Source of the DNA: Burkholderiaceae bacterium
Lineage (GTDB): Bacteria; Pseudomonadota; Gammaproteobacteria; Burkholderiales; Burkholderiaceae
Direction of reading: 5' to 3'
DNA: 8,468 nucleotides
NCBI GenBank assembly: GCA_022701965.1
Contig: JAKONL010000300.1
Span: forward strand, 1-8,468
Each line of letters begins with the position of its first letter. The stretch's first letter is position 1. The notes below the pieces were generated by a model, which searched no databases, was not told the origin of the DNA, and saw nothing but the letters and a program-made list of their open reading frames with translations. Of this stretch, positions 1-7,103 are shown in pieces. The translations under genes were made by a program, and so were the position numbers.

Positions 1-704
1 TGCGCTGCGGGACCGCCGCGCTGCGCAGGGTTTAACACCCCGCTCGCCAGGGTTCCGTCGGTCGAAGCCGCCATTTCCGGCGCCGCGCTCGCCAGGCGCA
101 GCAGCCGGGCGAGGGCGCGGTCGTTGATGCCGTGGCGCTGCAGTTCCTCGAACGTCAGGCGGGCGTAGTCGAGCGACGTGCCGTAGCGGCCTGCCGCCTT
201 GCCGAAGATCTCGCAGTAGCGGGCATCGCTCAGCACGCCGGTGAAATTGGGGCTGCGCCGCGACAGCGTGAAGGCCAGCGCGCGCACGCGGCCGCCCGGC
301 GTCTCGCAGTCGAGCCAGCGCGGGTCGTAGACGCCGGTCGGCATCTCGCGCAGCCAGAGCCGGCCGAGCGTCTCCAGCCCGGCCGCGGCAGGCACGCGGA
401 ACACCATGCCCTGGCAGCTGCCGCCCGACAGCAGGCCGAACACCAGCCCCGGGTTCTGCGTCGTGCCGCGGTTGACGCGGCTCCACATCTTGAGCGCGCG
501 GTGCCAGCCGTGGACGCGTGCGGGCCGGCGCTCGACGGAATCGAAGTCCTGGCGCCAGATCAGCGATCCGTAGCCGAACAGCCAGAGATCGTCGCGTCCG
601 CCCCAGTCCGCGATGGTTCGCTCGAGCATGGGCTGGGGGTCGCGCAGCGGCGGGGGAAGGGCGGCACCGTCACCGGCACCTACAATTTCGCGGATATGGC
701 TCAC
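1..704 (-). CDS. chaC: ChaC-family gamma-glutamylcyclotransferase (3' end beyond the left edge)
   Basis: Reading the minus strand from a GTG at 704 gives 234 open codons that run off the left edge. The family is cytosolic and cleaves gamma-glutamyl peptides, typically glutathione, to 5-oxoproline plus Cys-Gly. Seen here: the substrate-loop motif YGSLIW at residues 45-50, a GWHR segment at 66-69, and LWLREM with Glu120, which aligns with the catalytic Glu of ChaC enzymes. A GRYGTSLDYA segment at 172-181 and a helical C-terminus follow. I prefer the GTG because residues 16-23 (LPPPLRDP) look like the conserved N-terminus of betaproteobacterial ChaC proteins. An internal ATG at 629 would remove them. 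Neither start has a good Shine-Dalgarno. The reading frame continues about 27 residues past where the domain normally ends, so the protein has a low-complexity tail. It is divergent from the OmpA-like gene. Glutathione specificity is inferred from the family. Confidence 0.88.
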   Translation of the reverse strand, partial: MSHIREIVGAGDGAALPPPLRDPQPMLERTIADWGGRDDLWLFGYGSLIWRQDFDSVERRPARVHGWHRALKMWSRVNRGTTQNPGLVFGLLSGGSCQGMVFRVPAAAGLETLGRLWLREMPTGVYDPRWLDCETPGGRVRALAFTLSRRSPNFTGVLSDARYCEIFGKAAGRYGTSLDYARLTFEELQRHGINDRALARLLRLASAAPEMAASTDGTLASGVLNPAQRGGPAA

Positions 705-749
705 CCACCCATTATTCCCCGCACCCTTTCAACTCTAACCAATACCTAC

Positions 750-753
750 GGAG
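750..753 (+). promoter_or_regulatory. Ribosome binding site of the OmpA-like gene
   Basis: GGAG lies 8 nt before the ATG at 762. It is the only good Shine-Dalgarno near any in-frame start of this reading frame, which begins openly as far upstream as 132. It therefore fixes the start at 762 and shows that the upstream 210 codons are the antisense shadow of chaC. Confidence 0.7.
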
Positions 754-761
754 ATCACCGG

Positions 762-1343
762 ATGTCAACCAGCAACGACGAAGACAGTCAACAGCGCTTC
801 GCCCTCGGATTCCTTTTCGCCATCATCGCGCTGGTGGTCTTCACCGTCGTCGGCGTGGCCGTCTACAAGTACGGCATCGCGCGGCAGCCGGCAGAGCCCG
901 TCGCGGCCACCGCGGCCGCCGGCCCCGTGATCATCGTCGGCGGCGTGCCGGTCACGCCGAACGTGCCCGCGGTCACCGTCACGACCGAGACGGTGTCGGT
1001 CGTCATTCCCGAAGGCGCGAGCATCAACGTCGCCAATGGCGTGGTGAACTTCTATTTCGCGACCGGCAGCGCCGACCTCGCGCCGGGTGCCGCCGAGGCG
1101 CTGGCGACCGTAATCAAGGGCGTCGAAGGCGGCCGCCGCGCCCAGGTGTCCGGCTTCCACGACACCACCGGCGACCCGGCCCTCAACGAGGAACTCGCCA
1201 AGCTGCGCGCGCAGACCGTGCGCGACGTGCTGATCGGCCTGGGCGTCGCCGCCGACAAGGTCGACCTGCAGAAGCCGGCGGTGAGCGCCGGCGGCGGCAG
1301 CGATGCCCAGGCCCGGCGCGTGGAAGTGAAGCTGCTCGACTGA
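762..1343 (+). CDS. Membrane-anchored OmpA-like peptidoglycan-binding protein
   Basis: A 193-residue protein with a short acidic N-terminus, one hydrophobic segment at about 13-35, a Pro/Ala/Val-rich linker to about 90, and a C-terminal OmpA-like domain at about 93-192. The segment lacks a clear signal-peptidase site and is probably a retained anchor in the inner membrane with the rest in the periplasm. In the OmpA domain GFHDTTG supplies Asp134 and LAKLRAQTV supplies Arg149. Their 15-residue spacing matches the Asp/Arg pair that grips diaminopimelate in OmpA family domains. The domain closes with RRVEVKLLD, the usual last strand. Likely role: non-covalent tethering of the membrane to peptidoglycan. 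There is no beta-barrel, Tol-Pal lipobox or MotB-type proton-channel Asp, so it is not OmpA, Pal or MotB proper. It appears monocistronic, ending in a terminator 34 nt downstream. Domain call is firm; cellular role is inference. Confidence 0.87.
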   Translation: MSTSNDEDSQQRFALGFLFAIIALVVFTVVGVAVYKYGIARQPAEPVAATAAAGPVIIVGGVPVTPNVPAVTVTTETVSVVIPEGASINVANGVVNFYFATGSADLAPGAAEALATVIKGVEGGRRAQVSGFHDTTGDPALNEELAKLRAQTVRDVLIGLGVAADKVDLQKPAVSAGGGSDAQARRVEVKLLD

Positions 1344-1376
1344 ACACCGCGCCGAGCGTCCTTTCGCGACGACCAG

Positions 1377-1402
1377 AGCCCGGCGCCGACCGGGCTTTTT
1401 TC
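1377..1402 (+). terminator. Intrinsic terminator after the OmpA-like gene
   Basis: A perfect 7-bp stem, AGCCCGG and CCGGGCT, with a 6-nt loop (CGCCGA) is followed by six T residues at 1396-1401. This is a textbook Rho-independent terminator. It separates the OmpA-like gene from the edd operon, so edd needs its own promoter in the 41 nt that follow or reads through from upstream. Confidence 0.85.
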
Positions 1403-1411
1403 ATGGGTGCT

Positions 1412-1419
1412 TGTTAACA
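1412..1419. promoter_or_regulatory. Possible operator half-palindrome before edd
   Basis: TGTTAACA is a perfect 8-bp palindrome in the short, relatively AT-rich gap between the terminator and the edd ATG. It could be the core of a repressor site for the Entner-Doudoroff operon. It does not match the HexR consensus (TGTARTN3AYTACA) as I remember it, and I see no convincing -35/-10 pair. An 8-bp palindrome can occur by chance. Confidence 0.2.
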
Positions 1420-1443
1420 TTCGACTTCAAAGCGACAGGACCC

Positions 1444-3282
1444 ATGACCCCACATCCCACCGTCCGCGACGTCACCGAGCGCATCCGCGAGCGCAGCCGC
1501 AAGAGCCGCGGCCTCTACCTGCAACGCCTGGCCGAGATCGCCAAGCGCGACCGGGGCTCCGACCGGATGGGTTGCGCCAACGTCGCCCATGCCGTGGCCG
1601 GCATACCGGCGAACGACAAGCTGCGCATCGTCGCCGAGCGCGCGCCCAACATCGGCATCGTCACCGCGTACAACGACATGCTGTCGGCCCACCAGCCGTT
1701 CCAGCACTACCCGGACATCATCAAGCACGAGGCGCGGCGCCTCGGCGCCACGGCGCAGGTCGCGGGCGGCGTGCCGGCGATGTGCGACGGCGTCACGCAG
1801 GGCACGCCCGGCATGGAACTGAGTCTGTTCAGCCGCGACGTGATCGCGATGGGTACCGCCGTCGCTCTCACGCACGACATGTTCGACGCGGCGCTGATGC
1901 TCGGCGTGTGCGACAAGATCGTGCCGGGCCTCCTGATCGGCGCGCTGCATTTCGGCCATCTGCCCACCGTCTTCGTGCCGGCCGGGCCGATGCCCTCGGG
2001 CCTGTCGAACAACGACAAGTCGAAGGTGCGCGAGCAGGCGGCCCAGGGCCTGGTCGGCCGCCAGGGCCTGATGGACGCGGAGATGGCGGCCTATCACGCG
2101 CCAGGCACCTGCACCTTCTACGGCACGGCCAACAGCAACCAGATGCTGCTCGAGGCGATGGGCCTGCACGTGCCCGGCACGGCGTTCATCCAGCCCGGCG
2201 ACTCGATGCGCGAGGCGCTCACGCGCGAAGCGGTGCGCACGGTACTCGGCAAGGCGTCCGACGCGGCTTTCCAGTGCCCGCCGATCGGCGAACTGGTCGA
2301 CGAGCGCGCCATCGTCAACGCCATGTCCGCGCTGCTGGCGACCGGCGGCTCCACCAACCACCTGATCCACTGGGTCGCGGTGGCGCGCGCGGCCGGCATC
2401 CTGATCGACTGGAACGATTTCTCCGAGCTGTCGGACGTGGTGCCGCTGCTCACCCGGGTCTATCCGAACGGCAGCGCCGACGTCAACGCGTTCCAGCAGG
2501 CCGGCGGCCCGGGCTTCGTGATCGGCGAGCTGGTCGACGCCGGGCTGATGCACGAGGACGTTCTCACCGTGCGTGCCGGCGGCATCCGCGAATTCGCCAA
2601 CATTCCCGAGCTCGACGGCGAGGCGTCCGCCGAGCACGTGCTGCGCTGGCACGTCGCCGCGCCGTCGAAGGACGACCAGGTGGCGCGCCCGGTGAGCTCG
2701 CCCTTCAGCACGAGCGGCGGCCTCAAGCTGCTCAACGGCAATCTCGGGCGCAGCGTGATCAAGGTGTCCTCCGTGCCGGACGACCGCCACGTGGTCGAGG
2801 CGCCAGCGCGGGTGTTCGATTCACAGGCCGCGCTGCAGAAGGCCTTCGCGGCCGGCGAGCTCGACCGCGACCTGATCTGCGTGGTTCGCTGGCAGGGCCC
2901 GCAGGCCAACGGCATGCCCGAACTGCACAAGCTCACGCCGCCGCTGTCGGTGCTGCAGGGCAAGGGCTTCCGCGTGGCCCTGGTGACCGACGGGCGCATG
3001 AGCGGCGCGTCGGGCAAGGTGCCCGCGGCGATCCACGTCTCGCCCGAGGCGGCCGCCGGCGGGCCGCTGGCCAAGGTGCGCGACGGCGACCTGATCCGCC
3101 TGGACGCCAACGCCGGCACGCTGGCAGTGCTGATTTCCGACGACGAATGGGCCGCGCGCGAGACCGTGGCGATGCCCGAGGACCAACGTACGGCCGACGG
3201 CCACGGCCTGGGCCGTGAGCTGTTCGCCGGCATGCGCAGAAACGCGCTCACCGCTGAAGAAGGAGCCTGCACATGGCTGTGA
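1444..3282 (+). CDS. edd: Phosphogluconate dehydratase (Entner-Doudoroff)
   Basis: This 612-residue cytosolic enzyme dehydrates 6-phosphogluconate to 2-keto-3-deoxy-6-phosphogluconate (KDPG). Its length is close to the 603 residues of E. coli Edd. It belongs to the IlvD/Edd iron-sulfur dehydratase family. Visible family blocks: MGCANVAHA (42-50), [10 protein letters not shown] (74-83), [13 protein letters not shown] (113-125), GVCDKIVPG with Cys156 and Lys158, [13 protein letters not shown] with Cys223, GGSTNH (301-306), and [11 protein letters not shown] (515-525), whose Ser520 matches the catalytic-base serine of IlvD. Cys156 and Cys223 align with cluster cysteines. The blocks at 113-125 and 221-233 read as Edd rather than IlvD. 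The start is the ATG at 1444, preceded by AGGA with only 3 nt spacing. An upstream TTG at 1411 would place the start inside the leader and is unlikely. It is the first gene of the edd-eda-HAD operon. Confidence 0.97.
   Translation: MTPHPTVRDVTERIRERSRKSRGLYLQRLAEIAKRDRGSDRMGCANVAHAVAGIPANDKLRIVAERAPNIGIVTAYNDMLSAHQPFQHYPDIIKHEARRLGATAQVAGGVPAMCDGVTQGTPGMELSLFSRDVIAMGTAVALTHDMFDAALMLGVCDKIVPGLLIGALHFGHLPTVFVPAGPMPSGLSNNDKSKVREQAAQGLVGRQGLMDAEMAAYHAPGTCTFYGTANSNQMLLEAMGLHVPGTAFIQPGDSMREALTREAVRTVLGKASDAAFQCPPIGELVDERAIVNAMSALLATGGSTNHLIHWVAVARAAGILIDWNDFSELSDVVPLLTRVYPNGSADVNAFQQAGGPGFVIGELVDAGLMHEDVLTVRAGGIREFANIPELDGEASAEHVLRWHVAAPSKDDQVARPVSSPFSTSGGLKLLNGNLGRSVIKVSSVPDDRHVVEAPARVFDSQAALQKAFAAGELDRDLICVVRWQGPQANGMPELHKLTPPLSVLQGKGFRVALVTDGRMSGASGKVPAAIHVSPEAAAGGPLAKVRDGDLIRLDANAGTLAVLISDDEWAARETVAMPEDQRTADGHGLGRELFAGMRRNALTAEEGACTWL
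3260..3265 (+). promoter_or_regulatory. Strong ribosome binding site of eda
   Basis: AAGGAG sits inside the last codons of edd, 7 nt before the eda ATG at 3273. It is the strongest Shine-Dalgarno that is well placed before a gene in the window and supports translational coupling across the 10-nt edd/eda overlap. Confidence 0.8.
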
Positions 3283-3917
3283 ACGACCCCCGCCTGACCG
3301 CCCTCGAGGTGATGCGTGATGCGCCGGTGATCCCGGTGATCGTGCTGAACGACGTCGCCCATGCCGTGCCGCTGGCGCGGGCGCTCGTGGCCGGTGGCAT
3401 CCGCATGCTGGAAGTCACGTTGCGCACGCCGCAGGCGCTGGCCTGCATGGAAGCCATCGCGCGCGAGGTGCCCGAGGCCGTGACGGGAGCGGGCACGATC
3501 CGCACGGTCGCGGATGCCGAGGCTTCGGTTCGCGCGGGCGCGAAGTTCGGCGTCAGCCCGGGCTACACCAGCGCGGTCGGCAAGGCCTGCCGCGAACTCG
3601 GCCTGCCCCTGCTGCCGGGCGTGGCGACGGGCAGCGAGATCATGACGGCGCAGGAGGACGGCTATACCGAGCTGAAGTTCTTCCCTGCCGTGCAGGCCGG
3701 CGGCCTGCCGATGCTCAAGGCTTGGCAGGGGCCGTTCGGCGACGTGCGCTTCTGCCCGACGGGCGGCATCAACCTGGCCAACGCGCCGGAGTTCCTGGCG
3801 CTGTCGAACGTGGCCTGCGTCGGCGGCTCGTGGATCGTGCCGACCGACGCCATCCAGGCCGGCGACTGGGCGCGCATCACGCAGCTCGCGCGCGATGCCA
3901 CGCAGCTCGCGCGCTGA
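3273..3917 (+). CDS. eda: KDPG aldolase (2-keto-3-deoxy-6-phosphogluconate aldolase)
   Basis: A 214-residue class I aldolase that splits KDPG into pyruvate and glyceraldehyde-3-phosphate, completing the Entner-Doudoroff pathway started by the overlapping edd product. It aligns along its whole length with E. coli Eda as I recall it. MLEVTLRT carries the general acid/base Glu47, GAGT is at 72-75, and LKFFPA carries the Schiff-base Lys135. RFCPTGGI, which binds phosphate, and GGSWIVP follow. It forms a cytosolic TIM barrel, normally a trimer. The start is the ATG at 3273, inside the final codons of edd, with a strong ribosome binding site. The C-terminus ends in a duplicated TQLAR-containing stretch encoded by a 16-nt direct repeat with a 21-nt period, which lengthens the last helix slightly. 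Related activities (4-hydroxy-2-oxoglutarate aldolase) are known for this family, but the edd linkage makes the KDPG role clear. Confidence 0.97.
   Translation: MAVNDPRLTALEVMRDAPVIPVIVLNDVAHAVPLARALVAGGIRMLEVTLRTPQALACMEAIAREVPEAVTGAGTIRTVADAEASVRAGAKFGVSPGYTSAVGKACRELGLPLLPGVATGSEIMTAQEDGYTELKFFPAVQAGGLPMLKAWQGPFGDVRFCPTGGINLANAPEFLALSNVACVGGSWIVPTDAIQAGDWARITQLARDATQLAR
3878..3914 (+). repeat. 16-nt direct repeat at the 3' end of eda
   Basis: CACGCAGCTCGCGCGC occurs twice, at 3878-3893 and 3899-3914, a 21-nt (seven-codon) period. It encodes the [12 protein letters not shown] ending of Eda and stops one base before completing the stop codon. The in-frame period and identical bases suggest a recent small tandem duplication rather than protein-level convergence. 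Confidence 0.75.
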
Positions 3918-3921
3918 CCCG

Positions 3922-4656
3922 ATGCCCGGACCGCTCGATCCCGGCGCGCTGAAGGTCATCGCGTTCGACGTCTTCGGCACGGTGGTGGACTGGCATTCGG
4001 GTATCGCCGCCGAGGTCGAGCGCCGCCTGCCCGGCGTCGACGGCAGTGCCTTCGCGCTGGCATGGCGCGCGGGCTACAAGCCGGCGATGCAGGACGTGAT
4101 GGCGAAGATGGCCGCGGCGCCCAAGGGCGAGGGCGCCTTCGTCCTGATCGACGACCTGCACCTGCGCATCCTCGACCAGGTGCTGCGCGACTTCGGCGTC
4201 ATCCATCTCGACGCGCCGGCCAAGCGCGAGCTCAACAAGGCCTGGCACCGCCTGCCGGCCTGGCCGGACGCGGTCGAGGGTCTGACGCGGCTCAAGTCGA
4301 GGTACACGATCTGCACGCTGTCGAACGGCAACATCGGACTGCTCGCCGACATGGCGAAGAACGCCGGCCTGCCCTGGGACTGCGTGCTGTCGGCGGAAAT
4401 CTTCAAGGCGTACAAGCCCGACCCGCGCACCTATCTGGGCGTGGCCTCGGTCTTCGACGTGCCCGCCGAACAGGTGATGCTCGCCGCCGCGCACGAGGAC
4501 GACCTGGCGGCCGCGCGGGCCTGCGGCCTGCAGACCGCCTACATCGAACGACCCTACGAGCGCGGCCGCAGGTTGCCCAAGGACGTGTCGCCGCAGCCGG
4601 GCAACACGCTGCACGCGCGCGACATCAACGTTCTCGCGGACCTGCTGGGCTGCTAG
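3922..4656 (+). CDS. HAD hydrolase, haloacid dehalogenase type II-like
   Basis: A 244-residue soluble HAD-superfamily protein. FDVFGT carries nucleophile Asp16 and Thr20, SNGN Ser134/Asn135 and KPDPRTY Lys165/Tyr171; Arg49 in AWRAGYK matches the carboxylate-binding Arg41 of L-2-haloacid dehalogenase. The last motif is AAAHEDD: Asp194 matches the acidic residue, but Ala189 and His191 stand where well-studied dehalogenases have Ser and Asn. This variant is, from memory, common in proteobacterial proteins annotated as type II dehalogenases, so dehalogenation is not assured; a phosphatase or metabolite-repair role is possible. The start chosen is the ATG at 3922, 4 nt after eda. An ATG at 3895 inside eda adds nine residues and is not preferred. 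As the third gene of the operon it is probably translated with eda, which hints at a sugar-acid or ketoacid link without proving one. It is convergent with the Lrp gene. Confidence 0.88.
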   Translation: MPGPLDPGALKVIAFDVFGTVVDWHSGIAAEVERRLPGVDGSAFALAWRAGYKPAMQDVMAKMAAAPKGEGAFVLIDDLHLRILDQVLRDFGVIHLDAPAKRELNKAWHRLPAWPDAVEGLTRLKSRYTICTLSNGNIGLLADMAKNAGLPWDCVLSAEIFKAYKPDPRTYLGVASVFDVPAEQVMLAAAHEDDLAAARACGLQTAYIERPYERGRRLPKDVSPQPGNTLHARDINVLADLLGC

Positions 4657-4685
4657 CTGTCGGGCGGGCGTCTCAGCCCAGCGGG
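4641..4685. terminator. Shared stem-loop at the convergent 3' ends of the HAD and Lrp genes
   Basis: GCTGGGCTG at 4644-4652 and CAGCCCAGC at 4674-4682 form a perfect 9-bp stem, extended by a G-T wobble and two C-G pairs to 4641 and 4685, around a 21-nt loop. The arms encode the last residues of the HAD protein on one side and the Lrp protein on the other. The TAG stop lies in the loop; the Lrp stop overlaps the loop end. There is no T-tract on either strand, so this is not a classical intrinsic terminator. It may act as a bidirectional 3'-end stabiliser or a weak terminator. Confidence 0.5.
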
Positions 4686-5167
4686 ATGCTGCTTTCCTTG
4701 AGCACCCGCAGCACGAAGTGCGACTGGCTGTGGCGGATGCCGGGGATCTTGTAGAGCTTCTCGCGCAACAGCCGCTCGTAGTCGCGCGTGTCGCGCACCG
4801 CGATGCGGATGTAGTAGTCGTAGTCGCCCGAGACCAGGTAGGCCTCCTGGATCTCCGGAATGGTCGCGAGCACGCGGCCGAACTCGTAGAGCGTCTCGTC
4901 GCTGTGGCTCTCCAGCGTGAGCTGCACGATCACCGAATCGTGATAGCCGAGCTTTTCCGCATCGAGGTCGACCGTGTAGCGCTTGATGACGCCATGCGCC
5001 TCCAGTTTCTTGATGCGGCTCCAGCAGCTCGTGGCCGACAGGCCGACCTCGCCGCCGATGTCCTGCAGCGTGCGGCGCGAGTCGTCGCGCAGGGCCCGCA
5101 GGATCGCCATATCGACCTTGTCGAAAGAATCTTCGTCGGCGACTGGCTTCTGGCGACTGGTTTTCAT
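4673..5167 (-). CDS. Lrp/AsnC-family transcriptional regulator
   Basis: A 164-residue DNA-binding protein of normal Lrp length. Residues 16-73 form the winged helix-turn-helix: VDMAILRALRDD, then TLQDIGGEVGLSATSCWSRIKKLE with the recognition helix, then GVIKRYTVDLD. Residues about 75-160 form the RAM ligand-binding and oligomerisation domain, including LVSGDYDYYIRIAV and the closing FVLRVLKESSIPLG. Family members bind amino acids and wrap DNA as dimers to octamers. The ATG at 5167 is chosen because it places the family's N-terminus correctly. Upstream codons to 5347 lie antisense to the AHAS gene and look non-genic. No Shine-Dalgarno precedes it, so leaderless or weak initiation is possible. 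It is divergent from the AHAS gene across 64 bp and probably regulates that gene and itself, perhaps in response to a branched-chain amino acid. The ligand is inference. Confidence 0.93.
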   Translation of the reverse strand: MKTSRQKPVADEDSFDKVDMAILRALRDDSRRTLQDIGGEVGLSATSCWSRIKKLEAHGVIKRYTVDLDAEKLGYHDSVIVQLTLESHSDETLYEFGRVLATIPEIQEAYLVSGDYDYYIRIAVRDTRDYERLLREKLYKIPGIRHSQSHFVLRVLKESSIPLG

Positions 5168-5189
5168 GAGTTGCGGGATTCTGAGCCAA

Positions 5190-5216
5190 AGAAAGAAGCA
5201 CTTTCTAGGTGAAAGT
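5190..5216. promoter_or_regulatory. Candidate Lrp-type operator: three phased half-sites
   Basis: GAAAG at 5191-5195, CTTTC at 5201-5205 and GAAAG at 5211-5215 repeat at exact 10-bp steps with alternating orientation. Adjacent pairs give two overlapping palindromes: AGAAAG-N5-CTTTCT (5190-5206) and ACTTTC-N5-GAAAGT (5200-5216). The spacing puts all half-sites on one face of the helix. It lies in the only gap between the divergent Lrp and AHAS genes, the usual place for autoregulation and control of the neighbour. I could not identify a confident -35/-10 pair for either direction. Confidence 0.6.
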
Positions 5217-5231
5217 CCCAAGAATCGATGA

Positions 5232-7034
5232 ATGCAAACATTTCTCGCACCACCGGTTCCCGCCCTCGACATCGTGCGCCGTCCGGCACCGATGCGCAAC
5301 GGAGCGAAAGCGCTCCTCGACACACTGGTCGAATGCGGTATTGACACGATCTTCGGCTACCCGGGCGGGGCAGCGCTGCCGCTCTACGACGCGCTGCACG
5401 GCGAGCCGCGCCTGCGTCACGTCCTGGTGCGTCACGAACAGGCGGCCATGCACGCGGCCGAGGGCTATGCGCGCAGCACCGGCCGGGTCGGCGTCGTACT
5501 GGTCACCTCGGGGCCGGGGGTGGCCAACACCATCACCGGGCTGCTCGACGCGATGAGCGATTCGATCCCGGTGCTGTGCATCAGCGGGCAGGTCGCGACG
5601 GCCGGGATCGGCACCGATGCCTTCCAGGAAAGCGACGCGCTGGGCATGTCGCGTCCGGTCACGAAATGGAACCGGCAGGTGCGCGCGGCCGACGACATCC
5701 CCGCATTGGTCCGTCGCGCGCTCGGCATCGCGGCGTCCGGGCGGCCCGGCCCGGTGCTGCTCGACGTGCCCAAGGACCTGCAGCTCGCGACGCTCGGCCC
5801 GGCGATGCCGCCTTCCGCGACCGCGGCCTCCGAGCGCCACGCGCAGCGCGAGCGGAGGAGCGTTCAGGACCGGCCGCTGCCGCGCGGCATGCTCCAGCGT
5901 GCCGCGGACCTGATGTCCACGGCGCGTCGCCCGGTACTCTACGGCGGCGGCGGTCTGGTCAACGCCGGGCCGGCGGCTTGCGCGGCCTTCACGCGGCTGG
6001 TGCGGCAGCTCGACGCGCCCTGCACGCTGACGCTGATGGGCCTGGGTGCGTTCCCGGCGTCGGACCCGCGTTTCCTCGGCATGCTGGGCATGCACGGCAC
6101 GCTCGAGGCCAACCTGGCGATGCACGAGGCCGACCTGGTGATCTGCGTCGGCGCGCGCTTCGACGATCGCGTCACCGGCAAGCTCGACGAGTTCTGCCCG
6201 CATGCCCGCAAGATCCATATCGACATCGATCCCGGCAGCATCGACAAGGTGGTGAAGGTCGACGTGCCGATGGTGGGCGACTGCGGCGCGGTGCTCGACG
6301 CGCTGCTCGCGATGCCGGAGCTGGACGACCTGGCGCCCGGCCGGCTCGCGCCGTGGTGGGAGCGCGTCGAACGCTGGCGCGCGCAGCGCTGCCTCGACGT
6401 CCCGCCGCGCGCCGACGTCATCCTTCCGCAGCAGCTCATGATGGCACTGCAGCGGCGCCTCGACGGCCGCGACGCCATCGTGTCCACCGACGTCGGCCAG
6501 CACCAGATGTGGGCCGCGCAGTACCTGCGCTTCGACGCGCCGCGCCGCTGGCTCACGTCGGGCGGTGCGGGCACCATGGGCTACGGGCTGCCCGCGGCGA
6601 TCGGCGCGCAGATCGCGCATCCCGGTGCGCTGGCCGTATGCGTGAGCGGCGACGCGTCGGTGCTGATGAACATCCAGGAGTTGTCGACCGCGATGCAGCA
6701 CCGTGCGCCGGTCAAGCTGGTGCTGTCGAACAACGGCTACATGGGCATGGTGCGCCAGTGGCAGGAGCTCAACCATGGCAACCGGCTGAGCCACAGCTGG
6801 AACGAGGCGCTGCCCGATTTCGTCGCGCTCGCGAAAGCCTTCGGCTGGGGCGCGCGTCGCGTGTCGGACCCGGCGGAACTCGACGACGCGCTGGCCGAGT
6901 GCCTGGCGTACGACGGACCCTTCTTCCTCGACGTGCAGGTGGCGGCGCAGGAGAACTGCTTTCCGATGATGCCCTCGGGGCACGGGCATCACCGGGTAAT
7001 GCTGGGCAAGGACCGCTGGTACGAGGGCGGCTGA
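5232..7034 (+). CDS. Acetohydroxyacid synthase (acetolactate synthase) catalytic subunit
   Basis: A 600-residue ThDP- and FAD-dependent cytosolic enzyme condensing pyruvate with pyruvate or 2-ketobutyrate, the first shared step of valine/leucine and isoleucine synthesis. The N-terminal domain has GYPGGA (42-47) and RHEQ with ThDP-activating Glu69; [15 protein letters not shown] (307-321) marks the FAD-type AHAS rather than catabolic AlsS. DVGQHQMW (420-427) and GDASVLMN...NN (473-501) form the ThDP site. MVRQW with Trp510 matches the position linked to 2-ketobutyrate preference in E. coli AHAS II. The cofactor motif reads GDAS, not GDGS, and with the [10 protein letters not shown] tail (574-583) resembles alphaproteobacterial IlvB from memory. 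No small regulatory subunit (IlvH/IlvN) follows. The ATG at 5232 is used; an ATG at 5292 (580 residues) would fit family length better. Neither has a well-spaced ribosome binding site. Probably controlled by the divergent Lrp protein. The ilvB/ilvI name is left open because this may be a second copy. Confidence 0.93.
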   Translation: MQTFLAPPVPALDIVRRPAPMRNGAKALLDTLVECGIDTIFGYPGGAALPLYDALHGEPRLRHVLVRHEQAAMHAAEGYARSTGRVGVVLVTSGPGVANTITGLLDAMSDSIPVLCISGQVATAGIGTDAFQESDALGMSRPVTKWNRQVRAADDIPALVRRALGIAASGRPGPVLLDVPKDLQLATLGPAMPPSATAASERHAQRERRSVQDRPLPRGMLQRAADLMSTARRPVLYGGGGLVNAGPAACAAFTRLVRQLDAPCTLTLMGLGAFPASDPRFLGMLGMHGTLEANLAMHEADLVICVGARFDDRVTGKLDEFCPHARKIHIDIDPGSIDKVVKVDVPMVGDCGAVLDALLAMPELDDLAPGRLAPWWERVERWRAQRCLDVPPRADVILPQQLMMALQRRLDGRDAIVSTDVGQHQMWAAQYLRFDAPRRWLTSGGAGTMGYGLPAAIGAQIAHPGALAVCVSGDASVLMNIQELSTAMQHRAPVKLVLSNNGYMGMVRQWQELNHGNRLSHSWNEALPDFVALAKAFGWGARRVSDPAELDDALAECLAYDGPFFLDVQVAAQENCFPMMPSGHGHHRVMLGKDRWYEGG

Positions 7035-7054
7035 GCCGGTCTGGAGGCCAGCGC

Positions 7055-7073
7055 CGACCGCGGTCGCCTTTTT
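7055..7073 (+). terminator. Possible weak terminator after the AHAS gene
   Basis: A 12-bp perfect palindrome, CGACCGCGGTCG (7055-7066), is followed after CC by five T residues. The usable stem is only about 4 bp around a CGCG loop, so it is a weaker candidate than the one at 1377. Its position 21 nt after the stop codon is right for the role. Confidence 0.4.
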
Positions 7074-7093
7074 CGTGCCGATGCAGCCAATGA

Positions 7094-7100
7094 AAGGAGG
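7094..7100 (+). other. Orphan Shine-Dalgarno-like sequence
   Basis: AAGGAGG is a full-length anti-SD match, but it abuts an ATG at 7101 with zero spacing, and no start codon lies at a normal 5-9 nt. The tiny ORF from 7101 encodes only 11 residues (MSTKVLAIHTV) before TAG at 7134-7136. It is preceded by an even shorter ORF (7081-7104) that overlaps it by ATGA. It may be the relic of a leader peptide or chance; no function can be assigned. Confidence 0.25.
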
Positions 7101-7103
7101 ATG

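Noticed and set aside
132..761. Upstream extension of the OmpA-like frame
   Set aside because: The extension is antisense to chaC, is Arg/Ala-rich without motifs, and the Shine-Dalgarno at 750-753 with the ATG at 762 gives a normal membrane-anchored protein.
1414..2790. A 458-codon minus-strand open frame antisense to edd
   Set aside because: Composition is dominated by Arg, Ala, His and Val with no domain signal, as expected for the reverse of a GC-rich coding sequence; edd on the plus strand explains it.
2460..3980. A 506-codon minus-strand open frame spanning edd, eda and the HAD start
   Set aside because: It crosses three well-supported plus-strand genes, has no motif or ribosome binding site, and is low-complexity; a shadow.
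5168..5347. N-terminal extension of the Lrp protein by 60 residues
   Set aside because: The extra residues run antisense through the AHAS start and the candidate operator, and Lrp proteins of about 164 residues begin where the ATG at 5167 places the start.
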